Source: Zygnema cylindricum (lineage: Eukaryota; Streptophyta; Zygnematophyceae; Zygnematales; Zygnemataceae). From it: a stretch of DNA of 64,000 nt. The notes beneath the pieces are model-generated. The model did no database searches. It worked only from the letters and a program-made list of their open reading frames with translations, and was not told the origin of the DNA. Positions 21,601 to 34,093 of this stretch are shown one piece after another. The stretch is from contig JBBHKE010000200.1 of assembly GCA_037447655.1 (NCBI GenBank), forward strand, positions 62,001 to 126,000. Direction: 5' to 3'. Position 1 is the first letter of the stretch, and every line of letters begins with the position of its first letter. A program made the position numbers and the translations under genes.

Positions 21601-23960
21601 AAGCAACCATAAAGAAACAAACAACTAAAAAAGGATCCAAAATGACTTAACCAAACCCAAACATAACTAAATATATACGAAAAGCAACCGCGTAAGTCCC
21701 TGAATCTTGGAGGAGTACAAGGAGGGAGATTCGAAACACGTTGACAATCCATAACTGCAATAGACGATCGAAGGAGGATAAAAGCCTGCACTCATTCTAG
21801 GGCCAATTTAGGGCCACAGATAAACGCTGACAATAGAAAGAAGCAAGGACTAAAGAAAGGCTATCATGTCTCAAGCGGTCGAACAGGCGCCGACCACAAG
21901 TACGGAAAAACTCTTCCAATGCCACAACCAAGCAACCAAATATTTCGACCGCCATCGAAATGAAGCTATCCATATCGTCGTGATGGGCATAATCACGCTC
22001 CCTCTTCTTAGCCACGTCACGGGCGCCACACCAACATGTCGAGTTGCTTAACTGACGACTGTGTCCGAGGTAGGGTTCGCCAAAACAACGTCACCAAATA
22101 TGCGATGCGCACCATGAAGTAATACAATGTCAACCCGTCGCGAAGGAATAATGTGGGAAACCTCTCGACGAATATAAAATCTCCCCTCGGAAAGTGACGG
22201 TCGCGATGGTGTTACCAATCGTGTCGTGGGCCTAAATCAACTCGCCCTCGTGGGAGCAACGGAGAAAATAGATGGCGTTGGCTCGAGAACACGAGCAAAG
22301 AAGAGAGCTAAGTAAAGGTGGATGGGGGAGGCCAAGCCGAAACCTTAGGGTCGTGGTGAACGGAGCCGACGTGAAATTGAAGGTGGAAAAAATAGGGGTA
22401 GCCAACACCCAAGCTCTAAAACTAGGTCTAATACAAGAGAGAAAGCGTGCACACGATGAATAAAAAGGAAGTGCCTCGAGAAGCTCGGTCTTAATGGCGG
22501 CGACAAATTGATCATAAACGGATTCGTAAACACGCGCAACTAATGTCGTAACAATGGTGGAAAGAACCGACATGTCCGTGAGTAGGAGGAAAATACCATA
22601 ACGCATCGAAAAGGGATCGTTGGAAGGCGAGCTCACCGTCTGAAACTAGGGGAATAGCGTTAGCAAGAACAAGAGTGTCCCCAGCCAAAAAACAAGAGAC
22701 AAGAGTGGAGGCGACAAGGCATCAACCTCCTAAACAGGCAGCAAGAGCAACACGCGTCGACGATAGTAAACCCAATCCGCCAGTAGAGACAAGAAGAGAG
22801 ACGCGAAGGCAGCGGGCTACACTATATGCCCAGACTTGCGATCAAAAGCCCCACGACGTAACAAAGTGTGAAGGACGTCCATGATGCGATCATCAAATGT
22901 AGAAAGGGAGGACACACACGTAGGAGTGGGAGGGGAAGTGAGGGTAAGGTAGGAGGGGCAAAACACCATGCCAAAAGAGCAAAAGCCACTTGGGGATCAG
23001 AAAGGTTGGGAAGGTCGTCCATGTGAGACAAATATATATGAAGAGCAGAATCAAGAAATTGGGTCACGTAATGATTTGAACTGAGCGAGGAAATCAACAC
23101 ACGAATGCCTTCGGATGGAGAAGTTTGAAAACCAAGAGGGGCCGTGAAAGGAGGAATATCACAAGGGGACCACATAACACACTTAAGAGGGTTGGACCAA
23201 AAGATTGAGTTTGCCCTAAGATCATTGGAAAAGTTATACGCCTGTATAACTCGGTCTAAAGGGCCAATAATGTGTATCTTCCACAGGTGAAGGGAAGAGG
23301 CAAGAAGGGAAAGCGGTTGCGGAAGCGCGGAGGGCTCGGTAATGAGCAAGGGCAAACAAAGGGCCCCCAAGAGGGTCGCCCTGACGAGTGCCAGTTGTGG
23401 AAGAAAGTGGGACAAAAAATACCATCAGTGGAAAAAGAAAGGCTGCTGCTCAAAGAATAAAACGCCCTCACAAAAGGATATACATGGACAATCGGAGCTG
23501 TACCCATAAGCTCCAAAAAATGGCCATCCGATCCACTATGTTGATAACGCTGGAAACATCGACATGAAGGACTAACCAGTCCGGGTGGACATCCAACAAG
23601 GCTCGAATCCCATGGACCATTGCCTCACAACCCCCGCGAGTTGCCACTCCGAACTGATGAAGGTTAAAATAATCTTTAATGGCGGGCTAGAGCTAGATGC
23701 AGATGGCACAGGCCACCAATCGGTACAATACCTCTCCCACTGCAATAGGACGGATTCCCCCATTGGGTTTGGTGACGCTACCAGGCGGGAGGCCATGAGG
23801 AGATCACAAATACGAGAGGGGTCAATGCCACCGAGAATAAGGGGACATACTTGGAAAAACACATCAAAACCCCGAGCACCCAATTCATACTCCAAATCTG
23901 AGAGTACGAAATGGTCTACATTGTTAAACCATCGCCAAAAATACGAAGACACGTGTTTAA
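21600..23960 (-). mobile_element. degenerate non-LTR (LINE-type) retrotransposon, reverse transcriptase region
   Basis: Reading the minus strand across several frames gives the RT core in order. About 23.77-23.72 kb: KPNGGIRPIAVGEVLYRL. About 23.66-23.54 kb: HQFGVATRGGCEAMVHGIRA, then LVLHVDVSS. About 23.40-23.34 kb: GTRQGDPLGGPLFALAH. About 23.29-23.26 kb: VEDTHIIGP. The C-terminal region continues to about 22.25 kb with FRLGLPHPPLL and a Cys/His segment. In-frame stops (for example near 23.71 kb) and frameshifts break it. The palm motif reads VED where this class usually has ADD, so the enzyme is dead. ORF1, the 3' tail and target duplications were not found, so the outer limits are approximate. 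Confidence 0.8.
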
Positions 23961-24871
23961 AAAATCATTACATAAGCAACTCGGGCATTACATTCCTCGG
24001 CAACTACACTCCAACCATTCTCCACCTGAAGCACATACTCTGTGTTGCAAACTCACGACCTAATCCAACCCTTTTAGCCGATCTCATCCATGAGCTATGA
24101 AGCACATGCTGCAGTTTAGTGAGAATAAGTCCCATAAGAATACCCTTATGCTTACTTAGTCTGCCAAAAATCACACAAGACACTTGCTAATTATTTATGA
24201 AGCATTGTCTTCTACATTGTCTAATTTATTCATCTATTTTAGCCATCAAGGAGACCTTCGAGTGAGGTGCTATCATAGTCCAAGTTTGACCGAAAAGTCA
24301 GGTTAATGATGATAAGCTGGGCTCGACTGCTTTAAGGAACACCCAAGTTAAGAGAAAAATGAGACATGAGCTGGTTAACCTGTATGGCACAAATTATTCC
24401 TCCAGAGAGGTTGCTGGTAACATCAGATTCCTGGTTCAAACGAAGGTGCACACAAAGACCATAATAAATGGGACAGATTATTACTCAAATACTCACTCAT
24501 GCATTTGAGAAGCAAATTTACACAACCAGAGACGAAAATAATCATAAAATAATGTTATGAAGATACTAACACCGAAAGTCCAGAGCACCTAACCTCAACA
24601 GGATGTACGCTACTCCGGGCAATCGCCCTTTACTTCATCTTCTCACCAATTCAATACCTATTGAAGGCCTCTATCTCTTTTTGCAAACCACTCCTAAAAA
24701 AGGACATATGCCACTACGCTTATTCAAACTCACAGATAAAAACAAAAAAAATCAAAATACATCACCACGCTCAAAGCAAAACCCGTGATCTGCAACTAAA
24801 CAGTTTATGTTTCCTGTACCGAATTTTTCTAAAGCTCGAGATAATACTCGTGCGTTTTAGAACAAATCCTT
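23961..24871. other. intergenic DNA and MATE 3' flank
   Basis: No coding signal is seen. The part nearest 24872 should contain the 3' UTR and poly(A) site of the minus-strand MATE gene. Confidence 0.5.
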
Positions 24872-27800
24872 TTAACGATTTGGCGAGGGTATCGGCAATA
24901 CAATGTGACTCCCACTTGGAGACGGTAACAACCGATAACTTCCGGAATGTGACGGCAATGTCACAAAACTTGGGGCCTCACTCTCCCCTAATCGTTCCAT
25001 TGCCCTCAAGGCCTCTTTCTCCCAATTTGTAAAACACAAAATGATAAAAGCCAAAAGTACCGCCTGTGTCCCTTGCCTGTCCTCCCAAACCACCTCAATT
25101 GCCTCATAAACAATCCCTTTTTTCTTAAAAAGTAGAAACAAGAAAAGCTGATAGCGTCCACAAGAAAAAGAAAAAGAACTAAACTTGGGCCAAGGTGAAT
25201 GAATGTGAAGATTCTCTCTAAATCTCCCTTCTTCACCTTGTTTTGAAAAAGAAAATACAAGATTTCTGATGCCCAAAAAAAACAAACTCGTGCTTCGAAG
25301 AGAATCAAAATTAGATGCACAGGAATTGTTCATAACTTTCTTCCCAGCTTTACACCTTGAAAAGCCAATTCCTAAAATACAGAAGGAAACAAAAAAGAAA
25401 AAGAAAACTTTCAACCGTGGAGAACCGAACACAAGACGCCTGTTCTGTTTTTTAAACTTAAAAACTCACCCGCCCATGAGGCCCCACCAGAGACCAAAAG
25501 CTCGACACCCAAATTTGAAAGCGAGGAGATAGGCTCCCGGAAGTCCAATACAATAATAGGCCGCCAAGTTTACTCTGACTCCGAAATACTGATGCCCGAT
25601 ACCTCTGATCGACCATGCGGAAAGTTAGGGACGCAAAAATAGTCGTCAATACAATTCAACTAGCCTCAAAACCTCCACTTGTATGAGAGTGAGAGATTTT
25701 TTCGTTCAACGTCGCAAATCAAAAACGATGAAGGACAATCACTCCTTTGCTGTGAAACGAAGGTTCAAAACTTAAACAAATGACCGTGTATTCTAAAGCG
25801 ATAAAGTCAAAAAACATACATGGACAACTAAGTACAATCAAAACACAGGCAAAAATCAGAGAATTTTTCACTGAACCCTGAGTAAAACAGAAGATAAGGT
25901 GAATCCCACCACGTAAGCACAAAAACTGCTTTATTGCATTCCTTTACAAACAGAAAACAACAGAAACTACTGAAATCAACACTATTTCATCCCATGACAT
26001 TTCAGAACGAAACGGGAATGGGGAACTAACCTGCGTTAATTCCTGTAAATCCATCCACGAGACATATCCATCCGATAAATGGCATCATGGAGCTCACAAG
26101 GTCGACAACTTCAGCTTCGCCTATGAATATGGAAGCCCACTGTCGTCGGAAAATCAAAAGCAAACAATAAATTGTTCCTGAAATAAATATGATGAGAGAG
26201 TAGGACACCCGAGCAGAAAACCGGGCAGCGTTTGGGTGTCCGGCTCCAAGCTCATTGGATACACGTGTACTAACAGCAGCACTGCACATGAAGACAAACA
26301 GCGTGACATGAGGCAAACAGTGTGACGTTGTCATATGGAAAGAAAGGTGACAGGCAGTGTGACAGCTTCACAGGAAGAGAGTCTGTCACTCACATGAAAC
26401 AAACAGTTAAGTATGTCATGTGGAGAAAATATGTGCGATATATGCCACAGGAGACATTGACATTCATTGCATGAGCTAGCTAACCATGTGACATGTATCA
26501 CAACAGTTAAGATGCATACCCAAAGGCAACTCCTGCATATAAGGAAAGTTAACCCAATTGTCTCCTTCTCCCTACCTCCCTCTAACCCTTCTCCCATCCT
26601 TTCTTCCTTTCCACCTCCCTCAGGCTGTCTCTCACCTGATCCCATATGGAACCATCCAAGAGAGAGTGACTGTATTGAACCCAATAGTGAAAGCAGACAC
26701 CTGAAGCTCTGGATTTGCCAACATTCCTGAAAATAACACATTCACCTGCACTCTCTCCCACCCCAAAAGAGTCAAAACTAAGTTACAGAATCAGGGACAC
26801 GACGACAGAGATAAGTCTGTCTATGTTGACATAACCAAAAACCATAAATACATATGCAAATCTTTGCACCCTGTGTCTGTTTTGAACTTCACCTCAAAAC
26901 ACCAATATTCGAGACAGATCATAACTGCCGAGGGTATGGCCAGTTTCAAAAATGCCCATAAGAAATCAACTTGAAAAGCAGACCAGGTCCATCCTGTCCA
27001 CGTGGCTTCAAAAGAAGGCAGTTTTGAAAACCGAAGATATCCGGAAAGTAATACCAAATTGACAGACCTGCCAGGACCCACCTGCTCATTCAGTTCTATG
27101 TGCTTCCTTTTCCTCCTTTCCGTCAAACAATATAAGTCAATCCATTTGAGGCAGAAATGAGTGAATTTGAGACAGAAACGAATGGATTTGGGATGCCAAC
27201 AAATGGATTTGAGATAAGTAATGTGAATTTGAGGAATTTGAGATAACATGAGTAAATTTGAGATCAAAATGAGTGATTCCTGGTTTCTTTAGTCCAGTTT
27301 AGCTCTGCTTCATTCCTTCGCCTTTCTGTTCTGGTCTGTTTTCCTTTATTCTGCTCTGTACAATTTTGTCCATTCAATTTTGATCAGTTTTGCTACATTC
27401 TCTTTAGTTTTTGTTATGTTTTGTAATGTTCTCTGCCGAACCATTCAGTTCCTTTTCCTTCGAGACTAGTTAATCCTACTCTCTCTCCTCAACTTCACCC
27501 GATTCCGTCATTTCAATTCCGTTTCAGTACACCACAAGTCCACAATGTGGAGGTCAATTTCGCGTTATTTGTTCTAATTTAGGTCCAAGCGACGTGGATG
27601 ACTTTCGACTGCTTCCCAAATTAGTGTTTTGAAGAGAAAAAGCACTATTAATAATGATATTTTATGTTCAAAAATTCAGTGTAACTGTTGTTATTATACA
27701 ATTAGAGGCCAAAACAAACAGGCACCAATTTAGTGTTACTGACGCTAACAAAGATTCACAGAGTACTTGTCAGTCATTTGGTTTAAATTTGAGTTTGGAA

Positions 27801-30800
27801 ATGTAGAAAGCAAAAAGTAGCTTACCAGGCCACAGAGGAGGACATAGCTGCGCCAAGAAAACCAAGTTTGAGGGGCCACACAAGGACATAGGTGAGAGGG
27901 ATGTGGATAAGTAGAGCCACCAGCTGGCACCACGCCAGAGGTCCGGTTTCACTTTGCGCCTGAAAGAAAAGACAAATGGCCGGTACAAATTTATGTGAGC
28001 CTTCTGCGAGGCAAAATCAGCACACGCCTAGGAGAGGGAGAGGGAGAGGGAATGGGAGAGGAGAGGATGTATTTATTGGAGTGTGCCTGCCACAGCTCTA
28101 GAGCCATCAACCTCCCGTAAAGAAAAAACAGCGTACAGGTTTGGATCTCTACCAGGATACTGTAATTAAGGTAGATTGTAGGTCTCGTAGTCGTACAATT
28201 TCACACGCCATGTTCACCATTAACTTCAAACAGAATCCAGACAATGGAAATCTTATTTCAAAACTCAGATTTAGAAAAAATAAACTCCAGGATGACACCA
28301 TATAATGATGGACCTAGACAAATAGTTACGAGTTCAATAAAGTTTATGTGATTCGCCCCTCTGTTTATCCAATAACATTCTTGAGTGACATGCAACAATC
28401 AAAGACCTCAAACAACACATGAGAGCACCATACACCTTGCAATCCCACAAAAAAATGATCCACAGACTCCACACCACCATTGCAATTTCACAGGGTGCTC
28501 CGTTTTCAACTCCTTTCATCGTCAACCTACATCCTTGTGAATCCTTGTGAAAGCCGTGAGAATCCACATTTTTTAATAGCATTGCCACGGCTGATTGCAA
28601 AATCGTTGCTGTGTATTGTCTCTAAAAAACAGATATCAATTCGAGGATGCATTCTAAAGACGATGTACATGAAAACGCCGATACATACAACAGCTGATAT
28701 TACATAGATCAAATTTTTACACCGATAAGGAGGCAAAAGTTGTGACGTAAAATCATAATGAAGGATATTCCCATGTCACCCATCCGGATTGTGTTCTAGA
28801 ACTTAGATCTAATCAGTGACGATCATTTCCGTGTGCCGGCAGAGAATTCGTTTAAAACCGGTCAAAAATTTATGATGCAGTCTGAAACATTATGAGTGCG
28901 ACAAAGTAGTGACTTGTAGTAGTCGTGCAACTGTCATAAAAACCACAATCTAACAGTATCCTATCTGAAACAAGTGAATTCAGCGATACCTCGATTTTGC
29001 GTAGCTATGGAAATGCTATATCAAACAGCACTGGCGGATCATATTGATGGCTTTCCAGGACATCTCATTAAGCATCACACTGGAGTGCAAATGAAGTGCA
29101 TTGGAATCACATAGGTGCAACAATATATTATGTATCAATGGGAGAGGAAACGCAAGACTACCGGAGACTAACATCCCCAGAGCAGCTACAAAACAAGTTG
29201 AAAATTTTAATTGGCAGAGGGAGAGGGAGAAGGAGAGGAAGAGGGAGAAGGAGAAGGAGAAGAAGAGGGAGAGGAACTGTAAAAACATTCTGGAAGTGGA
29301 CAAAACCTGGTAAAACTTGATGAGCGGTTGGATAAATGATGATGCAAAGAGACTTGGTAAGAGCCAACGAGCATATAAACCTGCAGGCAACCCAAAGATT
29401 CCAAATAAGAGAGAGTGGGAGGAAAAGGAAAGTGGTGTGTCAAACAATCAAGAATATCAGAGAGGAAGTGAGGGTCGGGGGAGTGGCAGAGAGAAAGGGG
29501 GGAAGAGAGAAAAACAGAGAGGCACCAACGAAGCTGAGAAACTATGAAGAAATTTTAAGACTCTGTCCTTCCCCTTACCAGCCAAATGAGAGATAGTCGG
29601 GTCCTGTCCAAGGAAAAGGAGAGCCGGTTCCAAATGCCACCAGAAGACAGCCACAGAACAGGAAAATATCCCAAGTACAAGCATGGCACTTTGGGTGAAT
29701 TGACCAATCTGAAAACGAAGTCAAAAAGTCCCTCCCTCTCCCAATTTTTTTGTCATTGAAACGCAATGAAAAATTGATAAAATTGAATTGGCAGTTTCGG
29801 GTCTAATACATCGGGACGTACCAGATGATACTGTTTGGCTCCATATGCTTGCCCACAAAACGTTTCGAGTCCACTTGCAAGTGCCAACTGTCATAGAACA
29901 CCCTCCCGGTCATTGTTTTTCATTCTATACTCTCCATTTCTCCAAAATTCCCCCTGGACGGACCTTTTAACTCTCACAAAATCCAGCTTCCAGGCCAGTT
30001 TCGACCCCCCTTTTTCCACTTTTCCCTTGTCTCTTACCAGCATTATGTGCCCTGTGAGATTGACCATAGTGGTAGCGAGTGAGGAGGCCGCCAGTTCGAG
30101 TTTTCCAATGTGACCCATGTAGATGACAGCCACCAGATTTAGCATGTATTGAAGGACATTCATGCCCACCATGGGGCCTGCACGTGTGCAAAAAGAATTC
30201 AGCTGTGTGTCCGTTTTGTGTCAACCTCATGCCAGTTTCTGATATTTATTCAGTTTTTCTGATGTTAGATTGTCAAATCATTGTTGATTTTGACGGTTTC
30301 TGAACCGGTTCTTCTCGAATTCATGACCATTCTGACGGGATTTCGTCTAATTTTTAACGACTTTGTGCCAGTTTTGTGTTGATTTTGCGTCGGTTGTGAA
30401 AACAGTTTGATGCCAGTTTTTGTCTGATAAATGAATTACAAGCATGATAAGACCAAGAAGCAGATGCACATTCACTGAGGCTTCCCGTGAATTAAGTGTT
30501 GTCCTTTCTAAGAAGTGAGAAAAATACAATTTTTAGAAGTGGTCTAACTGTAACTTCAACCATTGACCCCAAAAGAAGGATGTCTGTAAAAACGGAATGA
30601 CTGAAAGGAAGAGTACATAGGGAGTCGATCAGGGATAAGGTGGAGAAATGTGAAAAATGTGCTAGAGAGAAGAGAGAGCACTGGATATGGGAGGAAATAA
30701 CGAATTAGATACAAGTATGGAGGAGGGGATTGGATGGAAGGAGAGGAAAGAGAAAACAAGAAACGAGAGCGAGGAAGAAGGTTCCTCACCTGCAAATATT

Positions 30801-32122
30801 ACTTGCTTCTTTGCCTCCTCCAAGGCAGCTGCCTTCCATGAACCCTGCACCCAAATATTCTGAAATTAACTTTTGCCTAAAAAAAGGCATAAATCTATCA
30901 CCCAGTTGCCCACTCTCACCATTTGCGACACTTTGTTACTCTCTTTGCTACACTGTGACAATTTGTCACACAGAAAATGTCGAAACTGGCGGCACCTGAT
31001 CTCACGTGGATAGCCACAAGAAAAAACTATTCTTGAATTGGAAAACTGTGCCTGTTGAAATTGATATGGATGGACTTTCATCCAAGTACCACAAAAAAGG
31101 AAAATTCTTGGTCGATGGTCCTTTACAACGTAGCTTGAAAAGCATATCCTTCTCTGAGATTAAATATGAAGGTTTGATGTTCACCGTAACTAGAGTGGAT
31201 AGCAATAATTGATTCAAGCCGGAGTGAGCATTTAAAAGCTCTTGAAAGAAAATGAAGTGAACTTGCTCATTACAGAACAATAATTGACATTGATTGCACC
31301 TAAATTTAGACCTAAGTCGTTAGTAAGCAAACGTTTTGCCTGATGTTTACATAAAACAAAGTGGAAAGTGTAACGAGGAACAAAGAGCATAAAAAAAACA
31401 CACACAATCAGTTCAACTGATGAGCATAGAATCGGAAGCTGCAAACACTCCGACAAAAAGGGTTCACTAACAGGGGAAGCTAAAAAACAGCGAAACACAC
31501 TTTTTATTTAGATGTACTGCGAGAAACATTAGATGGTAGAAATTGTAACTAGAAAAATGAATGCAGTCCAAGTCACTAATGCAAAGAGCAATTTTCGTGA
31601 CAAATAATCTAAAAAAAAAAAAACTGCAAAAACCACCTTGCATTCTAGATTCAAACCACGATATGAATTGCTGAAGGCACTATGAAATTGAATGAAGTAA
31701 AGTTTACAGCAATAAACCTGGGAAGTTGAAGAGTCCATTACTGCAAAAAAAAACAACAGAACCTGCCTCTATTAACCAAAGCTTCACAAAAATCTCATTT
31801 TTCACCTCAATCTCCTTAACTCCCTCCCCCTCTCTCTCTCCCTCTCGCTCTCCTCTACCCCTCCTCTCCCTCTCCTCTCTCTCCCTCCCCCTCGCTCTCA
31901 ATCTTCTCTTTCTCTCTACCTTTCACTCTTGCTTCCCCAAACCTTCACACTATGCAGCCATAGCTGCTGACTCACAGGGGCAGAGAGATCGAGGTCTGGC
32001 TCGTCCTTCTCCGCCACAAGAGGCTCCTCCTGTCCACCATGGCCATTCCTTCCGTCCGTACGGAGGAGCGCGCGCCGGAGATCGTCTCCGCTGACCATTC
32101 CCTCATCTTTATCGGACGCCAT
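24872..32122 (-). CDS. MATE-family (DTX/DETOXIFICATION-type) efflux transporter
   Basis: Exons on the minus strand: 32122-31976, 30844-30790, 30177-30038, 29887-29822, 29708-29579, 29380-29307, 27959-27826, 27067-26893, 26726-26636, 26281-26031, 25602-25470 and 25076-24872 (stop). Phases agree at every junction except between exons 8 and 9. The visible exons encode about 533 residues, the usual plant MATE size. Family marks in order: EEAKKQVIFAGPMVGMN, ASGLETFCGQAYGAKQYH, LLPSLFASSFIQPLIKF, FLKLAIPSAVMICLEYW, VSTRVSNELGAGHPNAARF, GIGHQYFGVRVNLAAYY and FTNWEKEALRAMERL. The family exports organic compounds by proton or sodium antiport through twelve membrane segments, in the plasma membrane or tonoplast; the substrate is unknown. 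Between exons 8 (CFE) and 9 (GMLANPEL) about six conserved residues and one base of phase are missing. This suggests an unseen microexon or a lesion. Confidence 0.9.
27139..27273 (-). repeat. degenerate ~21-22 bp tandem repeat in MATE intron 7
   Basis: About six units related to AGTGAATTTGAGACAGAAA follow one another just upstream, in the minus sense, of MATE exon 8. Units vary by several bases and one is a few bases longer. Confidence 0.8.
29217..29277 (+). repeat. GGGAGA/GGAGAA purine tract
   Basis: Imperfect GGGAGA and GGAGAA hexamers in MATE intron 6 (the antisense strand of the gene is purine-rich). Open frames over it encode Arg/Glu runs and are artefacts. Confidence 0.9.
31800..31912 (+). 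repeat. CT-rich (TCTCCC)n tract
   Basis: Pyrimidine hexamers dominate this stretch of MATE intron 1. On the transcribed minus strand it is a GA-rich tract shortly after exon 1. Confidence 0.85.
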
Positions 32123-33857
32123 AGTCAGGAGTTTTGGAACTCTGAAGCGAAACGGGACACGCGTCGGCCGAAGGGAGAGAGCGGGAGAGCTGAATAGAGT
32201 GAAGGACAAAAGGTACAATACTGTACTTAAAACAATACTTACCTGTACTACGTGGCAATCTCTACGACTGCTAGAATTCCACCTCGATGTTTGTTGTGGT
32301 TAAAGGAATTTGTACAGAATCTGTGCACCTAGATTGCATGACACAGGCGGGATCAACCGAAAATGCTCGACTGTCATTCTACAGCAATCGAATCTCTACA
32401 TCTACTGCAAATTTCAATTGAAGGATTGTTTGTTATGAACTGGTACGATTTCGTACAGCTAAAGCAATGCACACGATCAAGAACTTTGATACCGTATGAT
32501 TATTTGTACTTTGTCACCCAGACGGGCCTGACCTTACCGTACTACATTTCTACGAAAAATGAAAGAAAACGTACGAGTCCCCACCCCAAAATGTACGTCA
32601 TCGCACAGTTTCACCACGTGTCGTCCACGTCAGTACTTCCTCGGATGCTACTGCCGCCGCCACACTCATCAGTACACTTACTGCATTCACACCGGAATGG
32701 ATGATGAATTATATGAGGAAACGAATGTCCTTTTGTTTTGTTTGGACGTGAAACGTCCTTGACGTCATCTCACGTCAACTAAAACGTCGTGATTTGATTC
32801 ATGATTTAGGTACAGTACGGAACATTCATTCGGGATACGACTTCATGTTTTTTCAAAGTCGGATTTTTGCATTCCGAAAAGGGTTCCTGGAAAAAAATAT
32901 GACTTACCACAGTTGTCAAGTTTTGACGCACTTGACCGTACGTTTTTGTCCGTCGCTACGCTCCAAATCGTATATTTTGTCCGTCGATACGCTCCAAAAA
33001 GGTTGACAGCCGAGCAGTCGGTCAGTTTGGCGCCTCTGTTTTTGTATTTTTGCGAAATATATAGTACGGCATTATGCGTTTCCTCATATAATTCATCATC
33101 CATTCCGGTGTGAATGCAGCAAGTGTACAACAATACACAGATAAGGTACGTGACACCGCCAATCGCTATTAGCATAGTGTACGCTAATTCCGTCCCGCTT
33201 TTTTTTTTTTTATTCTCCATTAGCGAGGTTCATTCTATTTTTTCTTTACTCTATTTAGGGTTAATTTGTAGTACCGTACAAAACGGAAGTACGTCATCTT
33301 AAATAGTGTAGTGTACGGTCAGATTCAAACCTTACAAAAACGTACCTTTTAAGTGAAAAAGTACAATTCATTTTGTTTAATAGCCGCGGACGCATGAGAA
33401 TGTGCGGTCTAATAAGGGGATCAAATCGGGTTGTCAAATATCACGTTTGCATATATTCGTCCAACAACCACGTTTCGACTGTGAACGTACGATTTGTGTA
33501 CGATTTGTCAGATTTTGTACAAATACATATATAAGTGTAAGCATGTTTGCGACCAACATTTACTTTTTTCAAAGACCCAAATTAGAATTATCAAACAATT
33601 AGAATGTATGTTTTTTTTCAAAACTTTCAATTTCTTAATTTGCGTAAACCACTGTAAATAATCATATACGCTAAAGAAACTTCTACGCTAATAGCAATTG
33701 GCGGTGTAGTTGTCTCGCCCGTGGAGTGAATGGTGTGAAACCCTCTTTCACACCGCGAAACGAACCGGTACTTAAAACAATCGTTGAAAAGGTGGCGCTC
33801 ATTGCGCGCAATCAAAATACTCACTGCGATGATCAATTCCCTAACTTTATAGGGTTG
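32123..33857. other. MATE upstream region and intergenic DNA with inverted repeats
   Basis: The first 100-200 bases should be the MATE 5' leader and promoter. The rest is rich in GTAC and has two inverted-repeat pairs: about 52 bp at 32672-32723 and 33075-33128, and about 25 bp at 33150-33175 and 33684-33711. These look like debris of small DNA transposons. No gene is recognised. Confidence 0.5.
32672..33128. repeat. inverted repeat pair, ~52-bp arms
   Basis: The arm containing CTGCATTCACACCGGAATGG at about 32672-32723 recurs as its reverse complement at about 33075-33128. Only a few mismatches lie near the outer edge, and about 350 bp separate the arms. Confidence 0.85.
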
Positions 33858-34093
33858 TCAAATCATGACTGCCGAGTGTATGGCCGGTTTCAAAAATGCC
33901 AATAAGAAATCAACTTGAAAAGCAGACCAGGTCCATCCTGTCAACGTTGCTTCAAAAGAAGCCAGTTTCGAAAACCAAAGATATCACGAAAGTAATGCCA
34001 AATTGACACACCTGCCAAGACCCACCAGCTCATTCAGTTTTATGTGCTTCCTTTTCTTCCTTTCCATTAAACAATATAATTCAATCCAATTGA
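33858..34093 (-). pseudogene. duplicated fragment of MATE exon 8 plus intron border
   Basis: About 235 bp match 26.92-27.16 kb of the MATE gene at roughly 90% by eye. The match covers most of exon 8 (including the VDFLWAFLKLA coding segment) and about 90 bp of the preceding intron. The copy carries substitutions and an indel. Because intron sequence is present it is a DNA-level duplication, not a processed copy. It abuts copia sequence at 34,094. Confidence 0.88.

Noticed and set aside
22272-24100. Several plus-strand frames over 60-170 codons
   Set aside because: They lie antisense to the LINE reverse transcriptase, which is recognisable on the minus strand.
29217-29320. Arg/Glu-rich frames that look like a small basic protein
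   Set aside because: They come from a purine hexamer tract inside MATE intron 6.
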